Below are positions 24,535-32,779 of a stretch of 64,000 bases of DNA, in pieces. The position numbers and the translations under genes are program-made. The stretch comes from Streptomyces sp. V3I8 (GTDB taxonomy: Bacteria > Actinomycetota > Actinomycetes > Streptomycetales > Streptomycetaceae): contig NZ_JAUSZL010000002.1 of the NCBI RefSeq assembly GCF_030817535.1, positions 6,944,001-7,008,000 on the forward strand, read 5' to 3'. A model generated the notes under the pieces. The model did no database searches and was not told the origin of the DNA. It saw nothing but the letters and a program-made list of their open reading frames with translations. Within the stretch, counting starts at the first letter, position 1, and every line of letters begins with the position of its first letter.

Positions 24535-25785
24535 TCAGGCGTACTTCTTCAGCTCGTTGCGTGCCAGCGACCGCTGATGCACCTCGTCCGGCCCGTCGGC
24601 CAGTTTCAGGGTGCGGGCCCCGGCCCAGAGCTCGGCCAGCGGGAAGTCCTGGCTGACGCCCCCCGCCCCGTGCAGCTGAACCGCCTTGTCGATGATGTCG
24701 ACCACCGTCCGGGGCGTGGCGATCTTGATCGCCTGGATCTCCGTGTGCGCACCCCTGTTGCCGACGGTGTCCATCATCCAGGCCGTCTTCAGGACCAGCA
24801 GCCGCAGCTGCTCGACGGCCACCCGCGCGTCGGCGATCCAGTTGTGGACGACCCCCTGCTGGGCCAGCGGCTTGCCGAAGGCCTCGCGGGAGACGGCCCG
24901 CCGGCACATCAGCTCGATCGCCCGCTCGGCCATGCCGATCAGCCGCATGCAGTGGTGGATGCGGCCGGGGCCGAGCCGCGCCTGCGCGATGGCGAAACCG
25001 CCACCCTCCTCGCCGATGAGGTTCGCGACCGGTACCCGCGCCCCGTGGAAGACGACCTCGGCGTGGCCCCCGTGGGAGTGGTCCTCGTAGCCGTACACCT
25101 GCATCGCGCGCCTGACCTCGACGCCCGGGGTGTCGCGCGGCACCAGCACCATCGACTGCTGGCGGCGGATGTCGGAGCCCTGCGGGTCGGTCTTGCCCAT
25201 CACGATGAAGATCTTGCAGTCGGGGTTCATCGCCCCGGAGATGTACCACTTGCGGCCGGTGATGACGTACTCGTCGGAGTCGGACGTGCCGCCCGTGCCG
25301 TCCGCGCCGCCGGAGCTGCGCTCGATCATCGTGGTGATGTTCGTCGCGTCGGAGGAGGCGACCTCCGGCTCGGTCATCGCGAACGCCGACCGGATCTCCC
25401 CGGCGAGCAGCGGCTCCAGCCACTGCTTGCGCTGCTGCTCGTCGCCGAACTGGCTGAGCACCTCCATGTTGCCGGTGTCCGGCGCCGCGCAGTTCAGCGC
25501 GGTGGGCGCCAGCTGCGGGGAGCGGCCGGTGATCTCGGCGAGCGGCGCGTACTGGAGGTTCGTCAGCCCGGCCCCGTACTCGGAGTCCGGCAGGAACAGG
25601 TTCCACAGCCCCTGGCGGCGGGCCTCGGCCTTCAGCTCCTCGACCACGGCCGGGGTGTCCCACGGCGAGGCCAGCCGCTCGCGCTGCTCGTGGGCGACGG
25701 CCTCCGCCGGATAGACGTACTCGTCCATGAAGGCGAGGAGCTTGGCACGCAGTTCCTCGGTGCGCGCGTCGAATGCGAAGTCCAT
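24535..25785 (-). CDS. Acyl-CoA dehydrogenase of the ACAD10/11 (LvaC-like) type
   Basis: A 416-residue FAD protein. It has the family blocks FAMTEPEVASSDATNI, GRKWYISGAMNPDCKI, REAFGKPLAQQGVVHNWIADA, KAVQLHGAGGVSQDFPLA and LADGPDEVHQRSLARNE. The EP.VASSDATNI and GPDEVH forms are typical of the ACAD10/11 subgroup rather than straight-chain beta-oxidation enzymes. In that subgroup members can eliminate phosphate from a 4-phospho-acyl-CoA made by a partner kinase. The partner gene for a kinase-like protein is only six bases upstream. A surface loop around residues 150-160 is Gly/Ser/Thr-rich. Confidence 0.9.
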   Translation of the reverse strand: MDFAFDARTEELRAKLLAFMDEYVYPAEAVAHEQRERLASPWDTPAVVEELKAEARRQGLWNLFLPDSEYGAGLTNLQYAPLAEITGRSPQLAPTALNCAAPDTGNMEVLSQFGDEQQRKQWLEPLLAGEIRSAFAMTEPEVASSDATNITTMIERSSGGADGTGGTSDSDEYVITGRKWYISGAMNPDCKIFIVMGKTDPQGSDIRRQQSMVLVPRDTPGVEVRRAMQVYGYEDHSHGGHAEVVFHGARVPVANLIGEEGGGFAIAQARLGPGRIHHCMRLIGMAERAIELMCRRAVSREAFGKPLAQQGVVHNWIADARVAVEQLRLLVLKTAWMMDTVGNRGAHTEIQAIKIATPRTVVDIIDKAVQLHGAGGVSQDFPLAELWAGARTLKLADGPDEVHQRSLARNELKKYA

Positions 25786-25791
25786 GGTCCG

Positions 25792-26814
25792 TCAGCCTTC
25801 CTGGAGGGTGGTCAGACCGTGCTCGATGAACACGGGGACCAGGTCGCCGATGCGGTCGAAGCCCGCGCCGACGGTCTGGCCGAGCGTGTAGCGGTAGTGG
25901 ATGCCCTCCAGGATCACGGCGAGCTTGAACCACGCGAACGCCGTGTACCAGGCGACGGCGGACACGTCGCGCCCCGAGCGCGCGGCGTACCGCTCGATCA
26001 GCTCGGCGGGCGCGGGGTGCCCGGCGGCCGTCGCGGTGGTGGAGACGGGTGAGTCGGGCAGTCCCAGCGGCATGCTGTACATGACCAGCAGACCGAGGTC
26101 GGTGAGCGGGTCGCCCAGCGTCGACATCTCCCAGTCGAGGACGGCCGTGATGCGGTCGTCCTCGCCGATCAGCACGTTGTCGAGGCGGTAGTCGCCGTGC
26201 ACGACCGTGGGCGCGGGGGAGTGCGGCAGTTCGCGCCCCAGAGCGGCGTGCAGCTCGTCAATTCCGGCCAGCTCACGGTTTCGGGAGGCGTCCAGCTGCT
26301 TGCCCCAGCGCCGCAGCTGGCGGTCGAGGAAGCCCTCGGGCCGGCCGAAGTCGGCGAGGCCCACCGCGGCGGGGTCGACGGCGTGCAGCTCGACCAGGGT
26401 GTCGACGAGGCCGAGGACCGCGCCGCGCGTGCGCTCCGGACCGAGCGGAGCGAGCTGCTCGGCGGTCCGGTAGGGCGTGCCCTCCACGAAGTCCATGACG
26501 TAGAAGGGCGCGCCGAGCACCTCCACGTCCTCGCACAGCAGCAGGGTGCCCGGCACGGGTACGGCGGTCGGGTGCAGCGCGCTGATCACCCGGTGCTCGC
26601 GCTTCATGTCGTGCGCGGTGGCCAGCACATGCCCCAGCGGCGGCCGGCGGACGACCCACTTCGACGTGCCGTCCGACACCGCGTACGTGAGGTTCGACCG
26701 TCCGCCCTCGATCAGCCGGCCGGTGAGCGGGCCGTGGACCAGCCCGGGCCGCTCGTCGTCGAGCAGTCCGCGCAGCCGGTCGAGATCGAGACCTGGTGGA
26801 CGGTCTGGACTCAT
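25792..26814 (-). CDS. Aminoglycoside-phosphotransferase-fold acyl-CoA kinase (ACAD10 N-domain / LvaA-like)
   Basis: A 340-residue protein with the APH kinase fold. The catalytic loop is VVHGDYRLDNVLIGED and the metal-binding Asp lies in VLDWEMSTLGDPLTDLG. FYVMDFVEGTPYRTAEQL is the hinge segment. In vertebrates this domain is fused to an acyl-CoA dehydrogenase in ACAD10/11; in Pseudomonas the separate kinase LvaA phosphorylates 4-hydroxyacyl-CoA. Here kinase and dehydrogenase are neighbours six bases apart, kinase first. MSPDRPPG is the start, eight bases after GGAGG. This is a catabolic kinase, not a resistance enzyme, on present evidence. Confidence 0.88.
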   Translation of the reverse strand: MSPDRPPGLDLDRLRGLLDDERPGLVHGPLTGRLIEGGRSNLTYAVSDGTSKWVVRRPPLGHVLATAHDMKREHRVISALHPTAVPVPGTLLLCEDVEVLGAPFYVMDFVEGTPYRTAEQLAPLGPERTRGAVLGLVDTLVELHAVDPAAVGLADFGRPEGFLDRQLRRWGKQLDASRNRELAGIDELHAALGRELPHSPAPTVVHGDYRLDNVLIGEDDRITAVLDWEMSTLGDPLTDLGLLVMYSMPLGLPDSPVSTTATAAGHPAPAELIERYAARSGRDVSAVAWYTAFAWFKLAVILEGIHYRYTLGQTVGAGFDRIGDLVPVFIEHGLTTLQEG

Positions 26815-26857
26815 CGTGTTGCCTCCGTAGGCGGGAATCATGACTCCCCACATGATG

Positions 26858-26869
26858 CCGACCGGTCGG
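26858..26869. promoter_or_regulatory. Perfect CCGACCGGTCGG operator upstream of the kinase-dehydrogenase operon
   Basis: A perfect 12-base palindrome inside ATGCCGACCGGTCGGTAT, 44 bases before the kinase start. It is a canonical-looking TetR site of the acyl-CoA catabolism type. The rest of the gap to 27074 holds no gene. Confidence 0.65.
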
Positions 26870-27074
26870 TATGCCGTCCAGTGGGCGAACGAAAAGTGAC
26901 CCGCGTCTCCGCCCCGGGAGGCGACGCGAAAGAGTCCGCGGCCCGTCGCCGGCGGCCGTCATGAACGTAGTCCACGTGGTCGCCGTGCGGCACCTCCGTG
27001 TGCCCGCGGCCCGGCCACGGGCGCGGCGGCGCAAGCGGCCGAACCGGCGCGCGCCGCGCCGCGGGGTCCAGGCC

Positions 27075-27416
27075 CTAGAGGACCAGCGCCGTCGCGCAGA
27101 CCGCCAGTGCGATCGTGCAGAGCGCGGCCATGGCCGCGTGCCGGGGGGTGAACACCGCCGGGGGTGTGTCCCCGGACAGGGCGCGGATCCGTCGGTGGGC
27201 CACCGCGAGGAAACCGAGCAACACCCCGCAGCACAGCGCGCACGCCGTGAACGCCGTCACGTCCGGGCCGTCGCGCAGGGCAGACCGGCCCGCGAGCACG
27301 GTCACCACGGTCGCCGTCAGGGTCGTACGCCGCCAGGCCAGCCGGGTGCGTTCCGGCTGCAGGCCGGGGTCGCGGTTCCGGGCCGGCGGGGCGGGCGCCG
27401 GGGCCGGTCCCGTCAC
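27075..27416 (-). CDS. DUF202-family small membrane protein
   Basis: A 113-residue protein with the DUF202 signature PERTRLAWRRTTLTATVVTV at its first helix and two more hydrophobic helices. The GTG start overlaps the stop of the upstream DUF202 gene (GTGA), so the pair is translated together. The function of the family is unknown; two-gene DUF202 pairs are frequent in actinobacteria. Confidence 0.78.
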   Translation of the reverse strand: MTGPAPAPAPPARNRDPGLQPERTRLAWRRTTLTATVVTVLAGRSALRDGPDVTAFTACALCCGVLLGFLAVAHRRIRALSGDTPPAVFTPRHAAMAALCTIALAVCATALVL

Positions 27417-27805
27417 GTCTCCCACCCGGCGAGCACGACCACGACCATCGCGACGGCCACCAGGGCCACGCCGATGCTCAGCAGTGCCGGGAAACGGGAC
27501 ACCGGCAGGTCCTCGCCCCTGCGCATCGCGCGCTCGCAGCGGACCCAGTGGTTCACCGACCGCAACGCGCACAGCACTCCGGCGGCCAGCAGCCCGAGCG
27601 CCAGACCCGTCCGCCACGCCCACCGCAGGTCGGGCAGGAACTGGTCCACGGCGAAGCCGCCGCCGATCAGGGCGAGCGAGGTCCGCAGCCACGCCAGGAA
27701 CGTCCGCTCGTTCGCCAGCGAGAACCGGTAGTCGGGGGTGGCCCCTTCCCGCCCGATCCGCGCGGGCGCGAACCACAACCGGACGTTCCGCACAATCTCG
27801 ATCAC
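27413..27805 (-). CDS. YidH-type DUF202 membrane protein
   Basis: A 130-residue protein with DUF202 features: DYRFSLANERTFLAWLRTSL on the first helix, then GLALGLLAAGVLCALRSVNHW and a final C-terminal helix. The GTG at base 27805 is chosen because codons upstream add nothing conserved. Similar to E. coli YidH, of unknown function. It likely forms a hetero-oligomer with the smaller partner encoded directly downstream. Confidence 0.82.
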   Translation of the reverse strand: MIEIVRNVRLWFAPARIGREGATPDYRFSLANERTFLAWLRTSLALIGGGFAVDQFLPDLRWAWRTGLALGLLAAGVLCALRSVNHWVRCERAMRRGEDLPVSRFPALLSIGVALVAVAMVVVVLAGWET

Positions 27806-27852
27806 ACGAGCGACCCTACCGGCAGGCACTCAAGGAGCCGCGGGCCCCGTCG

Positions 27853-27876
27853 AGGGGCGCGGGGAACCGCGCGACC
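27853..27876. repeat. Streptomyces GCGCGGTTCC-type intergenic repeat, copy 5 (inverted)
   Basis: AGGGGCGCGGGGAACCGCGC, the reverse complement of the typical repeat word, lies between the Nudix stop and the DUF202 start on the minus strand. It probably works as a terminator for the Nudix gene. Confidence 0.6.
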
Positions 27877-27936
27877 GGCCCCCACCGAACCCGCAGGGGC
27901 GAACGACCCCCGGCGAACGGTTCCGGCGCACCGCCC

Positions 27937-28458
27937 TCAGCCCGGCCCCGCGTCACGAAAGGCCCGCAGCCGCGCGTACGCGGCCATCCCGTCCGGCACC
28001 CACTCCCACCGCGCCAGCAACGTCCGCACCTCCTCCTCCGGCAGGAACGCGTGCCAGGCGACCTCCTCCGCCTGCGGGCAGACCGGCCCCTCCCACCGCA
28101 CCTCGTACACGGCCGACCACCAGCTCTTCCCGGCCCCGTCGTCGTACAGGAACTTGAACAGGAAGGACGGCCGGGCCAGTCCGGACACCCCGAGCTCCTC
28201 CTCGGCCTCCCGCAGCGCCGCGTCGTCGTAGCTCTCGCCCGCGCCCACGACCCCGCCGACGAACAGGTCGTACAGGGAGGGGAACACCAGCTTGGCCGAG
28301 GTGCGCCGGTGCACGAACAGGCGCCCGTCCGCATCTGTGACCTGGATGAACGCGCACCGGTGCCGCAGCCCGCGCGCGTACACGTCGGCGCGCCGCGCCC
28401 GGCCCACCACCACGTCGTGCTCGTCGACGACGTCGAGGATCTCGTCAGCGGAACTCAT
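27937..28458 (-). CDS. Nudix hydrolase (IPP-isomerase-like)
   Basis: A 173-residue protein. The Nudix box GGVVGAGESYDDAALREAEEEL is complete apart from the usual Val/Leu variation (G, E and REUXEE positions present). The N-terminus DEILDVVDEHDVVVGRARRAD and the segment WHAFLPEEEV resemble the YfcD/IPP-isomerase-like group. Such enzymes hydrolyse nucleotide or diphosphate compounds; the specificity is not readable. It stands alone on the minus strand, after the DMT transporter gene. Confidence 0.85.
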   Translation of the reverse strand: MSSADEILDVVDEHDVVVGRARRADVYARGLRHRCAFIQVTDADGRLFVHRRTSAKLVFPSLYDLFVGGVVGAGESYDDAALREAEEELGVSGLARPSFLFKFLYDDGAGKSWWSAVYEVRWEGPVCPQAEEVAWHAFLPEEEVRTLLARWEWVPDGMAAYARLRAFRDAGPG

Positions 28459-28545
28459 CCGGCCATCAAAGCAGCCGTCCCGCGCCGGCGGGACAGACCC
28501 GTCCCTCCCGCAAGCCGGGCGACCGGGCGACCGGGCGCCAGCGCG

Positions 28546-29439
28546 TCAGCGCGGCTGGAGGTCCCGCACCCGCTGCCCGGCCCCGGCGCCGCTCGGCATC
28601 GCGGGATGCAGCCCCAGCAGGACCACCCCCGCCACGATCCCGGCCAGCCCGGCGGCCTCCCAGGCCAGCGCCCCGGTGTCGGTCCGCAACCGGTCGCCGA
28701 GGAACCCCACCCCGCACGCGATCCCGGCGAGCGGCTGGGCGGCGGTCAGCGCGGGCAGCGACATCCGCAGCGGCGCGGTCTCGAAGGCGCTCTGCACGAG
28801 GACGAGCCCCGTGACACCGAGGGCGACGACCGCGTACACCTGCCATCCGGTGGCGAGCGCCGTCCAGCCGCCGTCCGAGAACCGCTGGCCGCTGACCCGG
28901 GTGAGCGCGTCCTGCACGCCGTACAGCAGCCCGGCCGCCACTGCGAGCAGCACGGGTCCCGCACGCAGCCGCGAGCGCTTGGCGTACGCCGTGAGCAGCA
29001 GCGCGAGCCCGACCATCACACCGATGATCAGCCAGTGCCGCAGCGGGTCGGAGACGGCGTCGCCGCCCTCGGGCTGTCCGGCCACGATGAAGGCCGACAC
29101 CCCGCCCGCCAGGAGCAGCAGCCCTCCCCAGCCCTGTCCGCCGAGCGACTGGCGGGTCCGGTGCCGTGAGAGGGCGAGCGCGAACAGCAGGTTCGTCGCG
29201 AGGAGCGGTTCGACGAGGGACACCTCACCGTGCGACAGCGCGATCGCGCCCAGCACCATGCCGGCCACCATGAACGCGATACCGCCCAGCCAGCGCGGCA
29301 CCTTCACCAGGTCGAGGAGCAGCCGGGGGGAGAGGAAGTCGCCCAGGGGGGCGTGCGCCGCCGCGTTCTGCTGGAGGACGAATCCGAAACCCAGGCAGCA
29401 GGCGGCGCCGACGGCGAGGGCGAGGACCAGGACCGACAC
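28546..29439 (-). CDS. DMT-superfamily integral membrane protein
   Basis: A 297-residue protein with about nine or ten hydrophobic segments. The N-terminal GAACCLGFGFVLQQNAAAHA and the mid-protein HGEVSLVEPLLATNLLFALAL are typical of the actinobacterial DMT subgroup sometimes annotated as magnesium-transporter-like (NIPA-like) proteins. The start is GTG 29439. No partner gene. Substrate unknown. Confidence 0.75.
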   Translation of the reverse strand: MSVLVLALAVGAACCLGFGFVLQQNAAAHAPLGDFLSPRLLLDLVKVPRWLGGIAFMVAGMVLGAIALSHGEVSLVEPLLATNLLFALALSRHRTRQSLGGQGWGGLLLLAGGVSAFIVAGQPEGGDAVSDPLRHWLIIGVMVGLALLLTAYAKRSRLRAGPVLLAVAAGLLYGVQDALTRVSGQRFSDGGWTALATGWQVYAVVALGVTGLVLVQSAFETAPLRMSLPALTAAQPLAGIACGVGFLGDRLRTDTGALAWEAAGLAGIVAGVVLLGLHPAMPSGAGAGQRVRDLQPR

Positions 29440-29589
29440 GCTGCGTACCTCACGACTTCGGACGGTGACGGGGCGGGGTGCGGGTAGTGCCCGACTGTAG
29501 CCCGAGTATCCGGAACCCGGCAGTTGACTGGGTCACTCCGGTGCCCAAGGATCTGACCGATCAGTAACAAGGCCGAGGAGGACCTGCTC

Positions 29590-31245
29590 ATGGCGTACGA
29601 CGCAGATGTGATCGTGATCGGAGCGGGTCTCGCGGGACTCGCGGCGACCGCGGAACTCGTCGACGCGGGACGCAAGGTGATCCTCCTCGACCAGGAGCCG
29701 GAGCAGTCGTTCGGCGGCCAGGCGCACTGGTCGTTCGGCGGCCTGTTCTTCGTGGACTCGCCCGAGCAGCGCCGGATGCGCATCAAGGACAGCCACGCGC
29801 TGGCCCTCCAGGACTGGATGGGCACCGCGGCCTTCGACCGCCCGGAGGACCACTGGCCCCGCAAGTGGGCCGAGGCGTACGTCGACTTCGCGGCCGGTGA
29901 GAAGCGCGGCTGGCTGCACCGGCAGGGCGTGCGCTGGTTCCCGGTGGTCAGCTGGGCCGAGCGCGGCGGTTACGACGCGGGCGGCCACGGCAACTCCGTA
30001 CCGCGCTTCCACATCACCTGGGGCACCGGCCCCGGTCTCGTCGCCCCCTTCGAGCGGCGGGTCCGCGCCGGTGTCGCGCGGGGCCTGGTCCAGCTGAGGT
30101 TCCGCCACCGCGTCACGGGTCTTTCGCGCAGCGCGGGCACGGTCGACACGGTGAGCGGCGAGGTCCTGGAGCCGTCGGGCGTCGAGCGCGGCCGGGCCAG
30201 CAGCCGCACCGTCACCGGCGCCTTCGAGCTCCGGGCCCAGGCGGTGATCGTCACCTCCGGCGGCATCGGCGGCAACCACGACCTCGTACGGGCCAACTGG
30301 CCCGAGCGCCTCGGCACCCCGCCGAAGCGGATGATCTCCGGGGTGCCCGCGCACGTGGACGGCGAGATGCTCGGCATCGCGGAGGCCACCGGCGCGCACC
30401 TGATCAACCGCGACCGCATGTGGCACTACACCGAGGGCATCCGGAACTGGAACCCCATCTGGGACAAGCACGGCATCCGCATCCTGCCCGGTCCGTCCTC
30501 GCTGTGGCTGGACGCCCGCGGCAACCGGCTGCCCGTACCGCTGTTCCCGGGCTTCGACACGCTCGGCACGCTCGAGCACATCATGAGGACCGGCTACGAC
30601 CACACGTGGTTCGTGCTCAACCAGCGGATCATCGGCAAGGAGTTCGCGCTCTCGGGCTCCGAGCAGAACCCCGACCTCACCGGCAAGTCCGTCAAGGGTG
30701 TCCTCCGGCGGGCCCGGGCCGACGTGCCGGGGCCGGTACGGGCGTTCATGGACCACGGCGCCGACTTCGTCATCGAGAAGGACCTCGGCGCACTCGTCCG
30801 CGGCATGAACGCGCTGACCGAGGAGCCGCTCATCGACGAGGACGCGCTGCGCCGCCGGATCACCGCGCGCGACCGGGAGATCGCCAACCCCTTCACCAAG
30901 GACCTCCAGGTGATGGCGGTCCGCGGTACCCGCGCCTACCTCGGCGACAGGCTCATCCGCACGGCCACCCCGCACCGCATCCTCGACCCGAAGGCCGGAC
31001 CGCTCGTCGCCGTCCGCCTCAACATCCTCACCCGCAAGACGCTCGGCGGCCTGGAGACCGACCTCTCCTCCCGCGTGCTGACCGAGGGCGGCGACCCGCT
31101 GCCGGGGGTGTACGCGGCGGGGGAGGCGGCCGGGTTCGGCGGCGGCGGGGTGCACGGGTACCGGTCCCTGGAGGGCACGTTCCTCGGCGGCTGCCTGTTC
31201 TCCGGGCGCACGGCGGGCCGGGCCGCGGCGAAGGCCGTGAAGTGA
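29590..31245 (+). CDS. FAD-binding dehydrogenase (fumarate reductase/ketosteroid-dehydrogenase-like flavoprotein)
   Basis: A 551-residue flavoprotein. The Rossmann fingerprint VIVIGAGLAGLAATAELVDA is at the N-terminus, and the C-terminal FAD-closing motif GEAAGFGGGGVHGYRSLEG is near the end. The overall pattern (GGQAHWSFGGLFFVDSPEQR, GHGNSVPRFHITWGTGPGLV) marks a conserved actinobacterial and proteobacterial group annotated only as FAD-binding dehydrogenase, related to fumarate reductase and 3-ketosteroid dehydrogenase. No iron-sulfur or cytochrome subunit adjoins. A GAGGAGG ribosome site precedes the ATG. Confidence 0.88.
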   Translation: MAYDADVIVIGAGLAGLAATAELVDAGRKVILLDQEPEQSFGGQAHWSFGGLFFVDSPEQRRMRIKDSHALALQDWMGTAAFDRPEDHWPRKWAEAYVDFAAGEKRGWLHRQGVRWFPVVSWAERGGYDAGGHGNSVPRFHITWGTGPGLVAPFERRVRAGVARGLVQLRFRHRVTGLSRSAGTVDTVSGEVLEPSGVERGRASSRTVTGAFELRAQAVIVTSGGIGGNHDLVRANWPERLGTPPKRMISGVPAHVDGEMLGIAEATGAHLINRDRMWHYTEGIRNWNPIWDKHGIRILPGPSSLWLDARGNRLPVPLFPGFDTLGTLEHIMRTGYDHTWFVLNQRIIGKEFALSGSEQNPDLTGKSVKGVLRRARADVPGPVRAFMDHGADFVIEKDLGALVRGMNALTEEPLIDEDALRRRITARDREIANPFTKDLQVMAVRGTRAYLGDRLIRTATPHRILDPKAGPLVAVRLNILTRKTLGGLETDLSSRVLTEGGDPLPGVYAAGEAAGFGGGGVHGYRSLEGTFLGGCLFSGRTAGRAAAKAVK

Positions 31246-31342
31246 CCGGCCGGGGCCGGACGGCGCGGGAAGTCATTACGGAACGCTGACGGGCACCCCC
31301 GGCCCCTGGCTTCCGGCGGCCGGGAGTGTTCGAATCCACTGT

Positions 31343-32116
31343 GTGAACCCGGAACTGTCGTCAGCCGCCGCGGGCGGACCGGAAGAGGGCGGACCCGGAT
31401 CGGGCGGCCCCGAGGAGGGCGGCGCCCCGGTCGGGCGCCGGCTCGTGCTCGGGATGCTCGGACTCGGCGTCCTCGGCGTGGCCGCCGCGCCCGCCCTCCA
31501 GCGCGGCCTGGAGTCCTTCCTCGGCGGCGCCGCGGACAAGGACCCCACCGGCCTGACCGGCCTCCTCCCCAACGGCGGCGGTTTCCGCTACTACTCGGTC
31601 ACCTCGTCCGTACCGCACAAGGACGAGGACTCCTACCGCCTGAAGGTCGACGGCCTGGTCGACCACCCCGGCACGTATACCCTGTCCGACCTGCGCGCCC
31701 TGCCGCAGACGCGGATGGTCCGCGACGTCCAGTGCGTCACCGGCTGGCGGGTGCCCGACACCCCCTTCGAGGGGGTACGCCTGTCGCGGCTGCTGGACGC
31801 CGCGGGGGTGCGCTCCACGGCCGGGGCGGTGCGCTTCACCTGCTTCGACGGGGCGTACTCGGAGAGCCTGACCCTCGCCCAGGCCCGCCGCGCCGACGTC
31901 CTCGTCGCCCTGCGCATGCAGGACAAGGACCTGAACCACGCCCACGGCGGCCCCGTCCGCCTCTACGCGGCCCCCATGTACTTCTACAAGTCGGCGAAAT
32001 GGCTCTCCGGCATCACCGTCACCTCGGACGTCCGCCCCGGTTACTGGGAAGAGCGCGGCTACGACATCGACGCGTGGGTGGGCCGGTCGAACGGGCGGGA
32101 CGATGACGCGACCTGA
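31343..32116 (+). CDS. Molybdopterin-dependent oxidoreductase (sulfite oxidase/YedY family)
   Basis: A 257-residue protein of the sulfite-oxidase fold. After a Gly/Pro-rich N-terminus, GRRLVLGMLGLGVLGVAA looks like a Tat signal or signal anchor. The molybdenum-ligating cysteine is C131 in RDVQCVTGWRVPDTPFEGV; HAHGGPVRLYAAPMYFYKSAKW is the second cofactor block. The next gene, a cytochrome b-type protein, overlaps by 14 bases, so the pair is probably an exported molybdoenzyme with its membrane electron carrier, comparable to MsrPQ (YedYZ). The start is GTG. Substrate not known. Confidence 0.85.
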   Translation: MNPELSSAAAGGPEEGGPGSGGPEEGGAPVGRRLVLGMLGLGVLGVAAAPALQRGLESFLGGAADKDPTGLTGLLPNGGGFRYYSVTSSVPHKDEDSYRLKVDGLVDHPGTYTLSDLRALPQTRMVRDVQCVTGWRVPDTPFEGVRLSRLLDAAGVRSTAGAVRFTCFDGAYSESLTLAQARRADVLVALRMQDKDLNHAHGGPVRLYAAPMYFYKSAKWLSGITVTSDVRPGYWEERGYDIDAWVGRSNGRDDDAT

Positions 32117-32756
32117 GACCGGCACCCCGGCGGCCCCGAACCCGGGAGAGCGTCTCGCGAGCGCCGTGCGGGTCCGCCGCTTCACGCCCGCCGAACGCTG
32201 GGTGCACCGCACCACCGGGCTCCTGACGGGCCTGTGCGTGCTCACCGCGGCCTGCCTCTACCTGCCCCAGCTCGCCGAACTCGTCGGCCGCCGCGAGCTG
32301 GTCGTCAGGCTGCATGAGTGGTCCGGCCTGCTGATCCCGGTGCCCGTCCTCGCCGGGCTCGCCTCCCGCGCCTTCCGGTCGGACCTGCGGCTGCTCAACC
32401 GCTTCGGACCGCACGACCGGGTCTGGCTGCGCTCCGCGCTGCGCCGGGACGCCCGGCCGGAGTCCCGGCCGGCCGGGAAGTTCAACGCCGGACAGAAGAC
32501 GTACGCCGCCTGGATCGCCGGCGCCGTCCTGGTCATGCTCGGCACCGGACTGCTCATGTGGTTCACCCACCTCGCCCCGCTGGTCTGGCGCACGAGCGCG
32601 ACCTTCGTCCACGACTGGCTGGCGCTGACCATCGGCCTGGTCCTCGCGGGACACATCGGGATGGCCCTCGCCCGCCCGGAGTCCCGGCGGGGACTGCGGA
32701 CGGGCTCGGTCAGCCGCGAGTGGGCGGAGCGCGAACATCCGCTCTGGCGGCCGTAG
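32103..32756 (+). CDS. Cytochrome b/b6-type membrane subunit
   Basis: A 217-residue membrane protein with four hydrophobic helices (TGLLTGLCVLTAACLYLPQL; LIPVPVLAGLASRAF; YAAWIAGAVLVMLGTGLLMW; ALTIGLVLAGHIGMALA). Histidines in ERWVHR, VVRLHEWSGL, FVHDW and AGHIG could bind two haems. It overlaps the molybdoenzyme gene and would pass electrons between it and the quinone pool. The family match is to the Ni-hydrogenase/formate-dehydrogenase gamma-type cytochrome b. Confidence 0.85.
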   Translation: MTRPETGTPAAPNPGERLASAVRVRRFTPAERWVHRTTGLLTGLCVLTAACLYLPQLAELVGRRELVVRLHEWSGLLIPVPVLAGLASRAFRSDLRLLNRFGPHDRVWLRSALRRDARPESRPAGKFNAGQKTYAAWIAGAVLVMLGTGLLMWFTHLAPLVWRTSATFVHDWLALTIGLVLAGHIGMALARPESRRGLRTGSVSREWAEREHPLWRP

Positions 32757-32779
32757 CCACGGCCGGCCCGGAACCGGGC

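Noticed and set aside
25792..26814. Aminoglycoside resistance kinase
   Set aside because: The fold is the same, but the neighbouring ACAD10/11-type dehydrogenase and acyl-CoA synthetase point to an acyl-CoA kinase.
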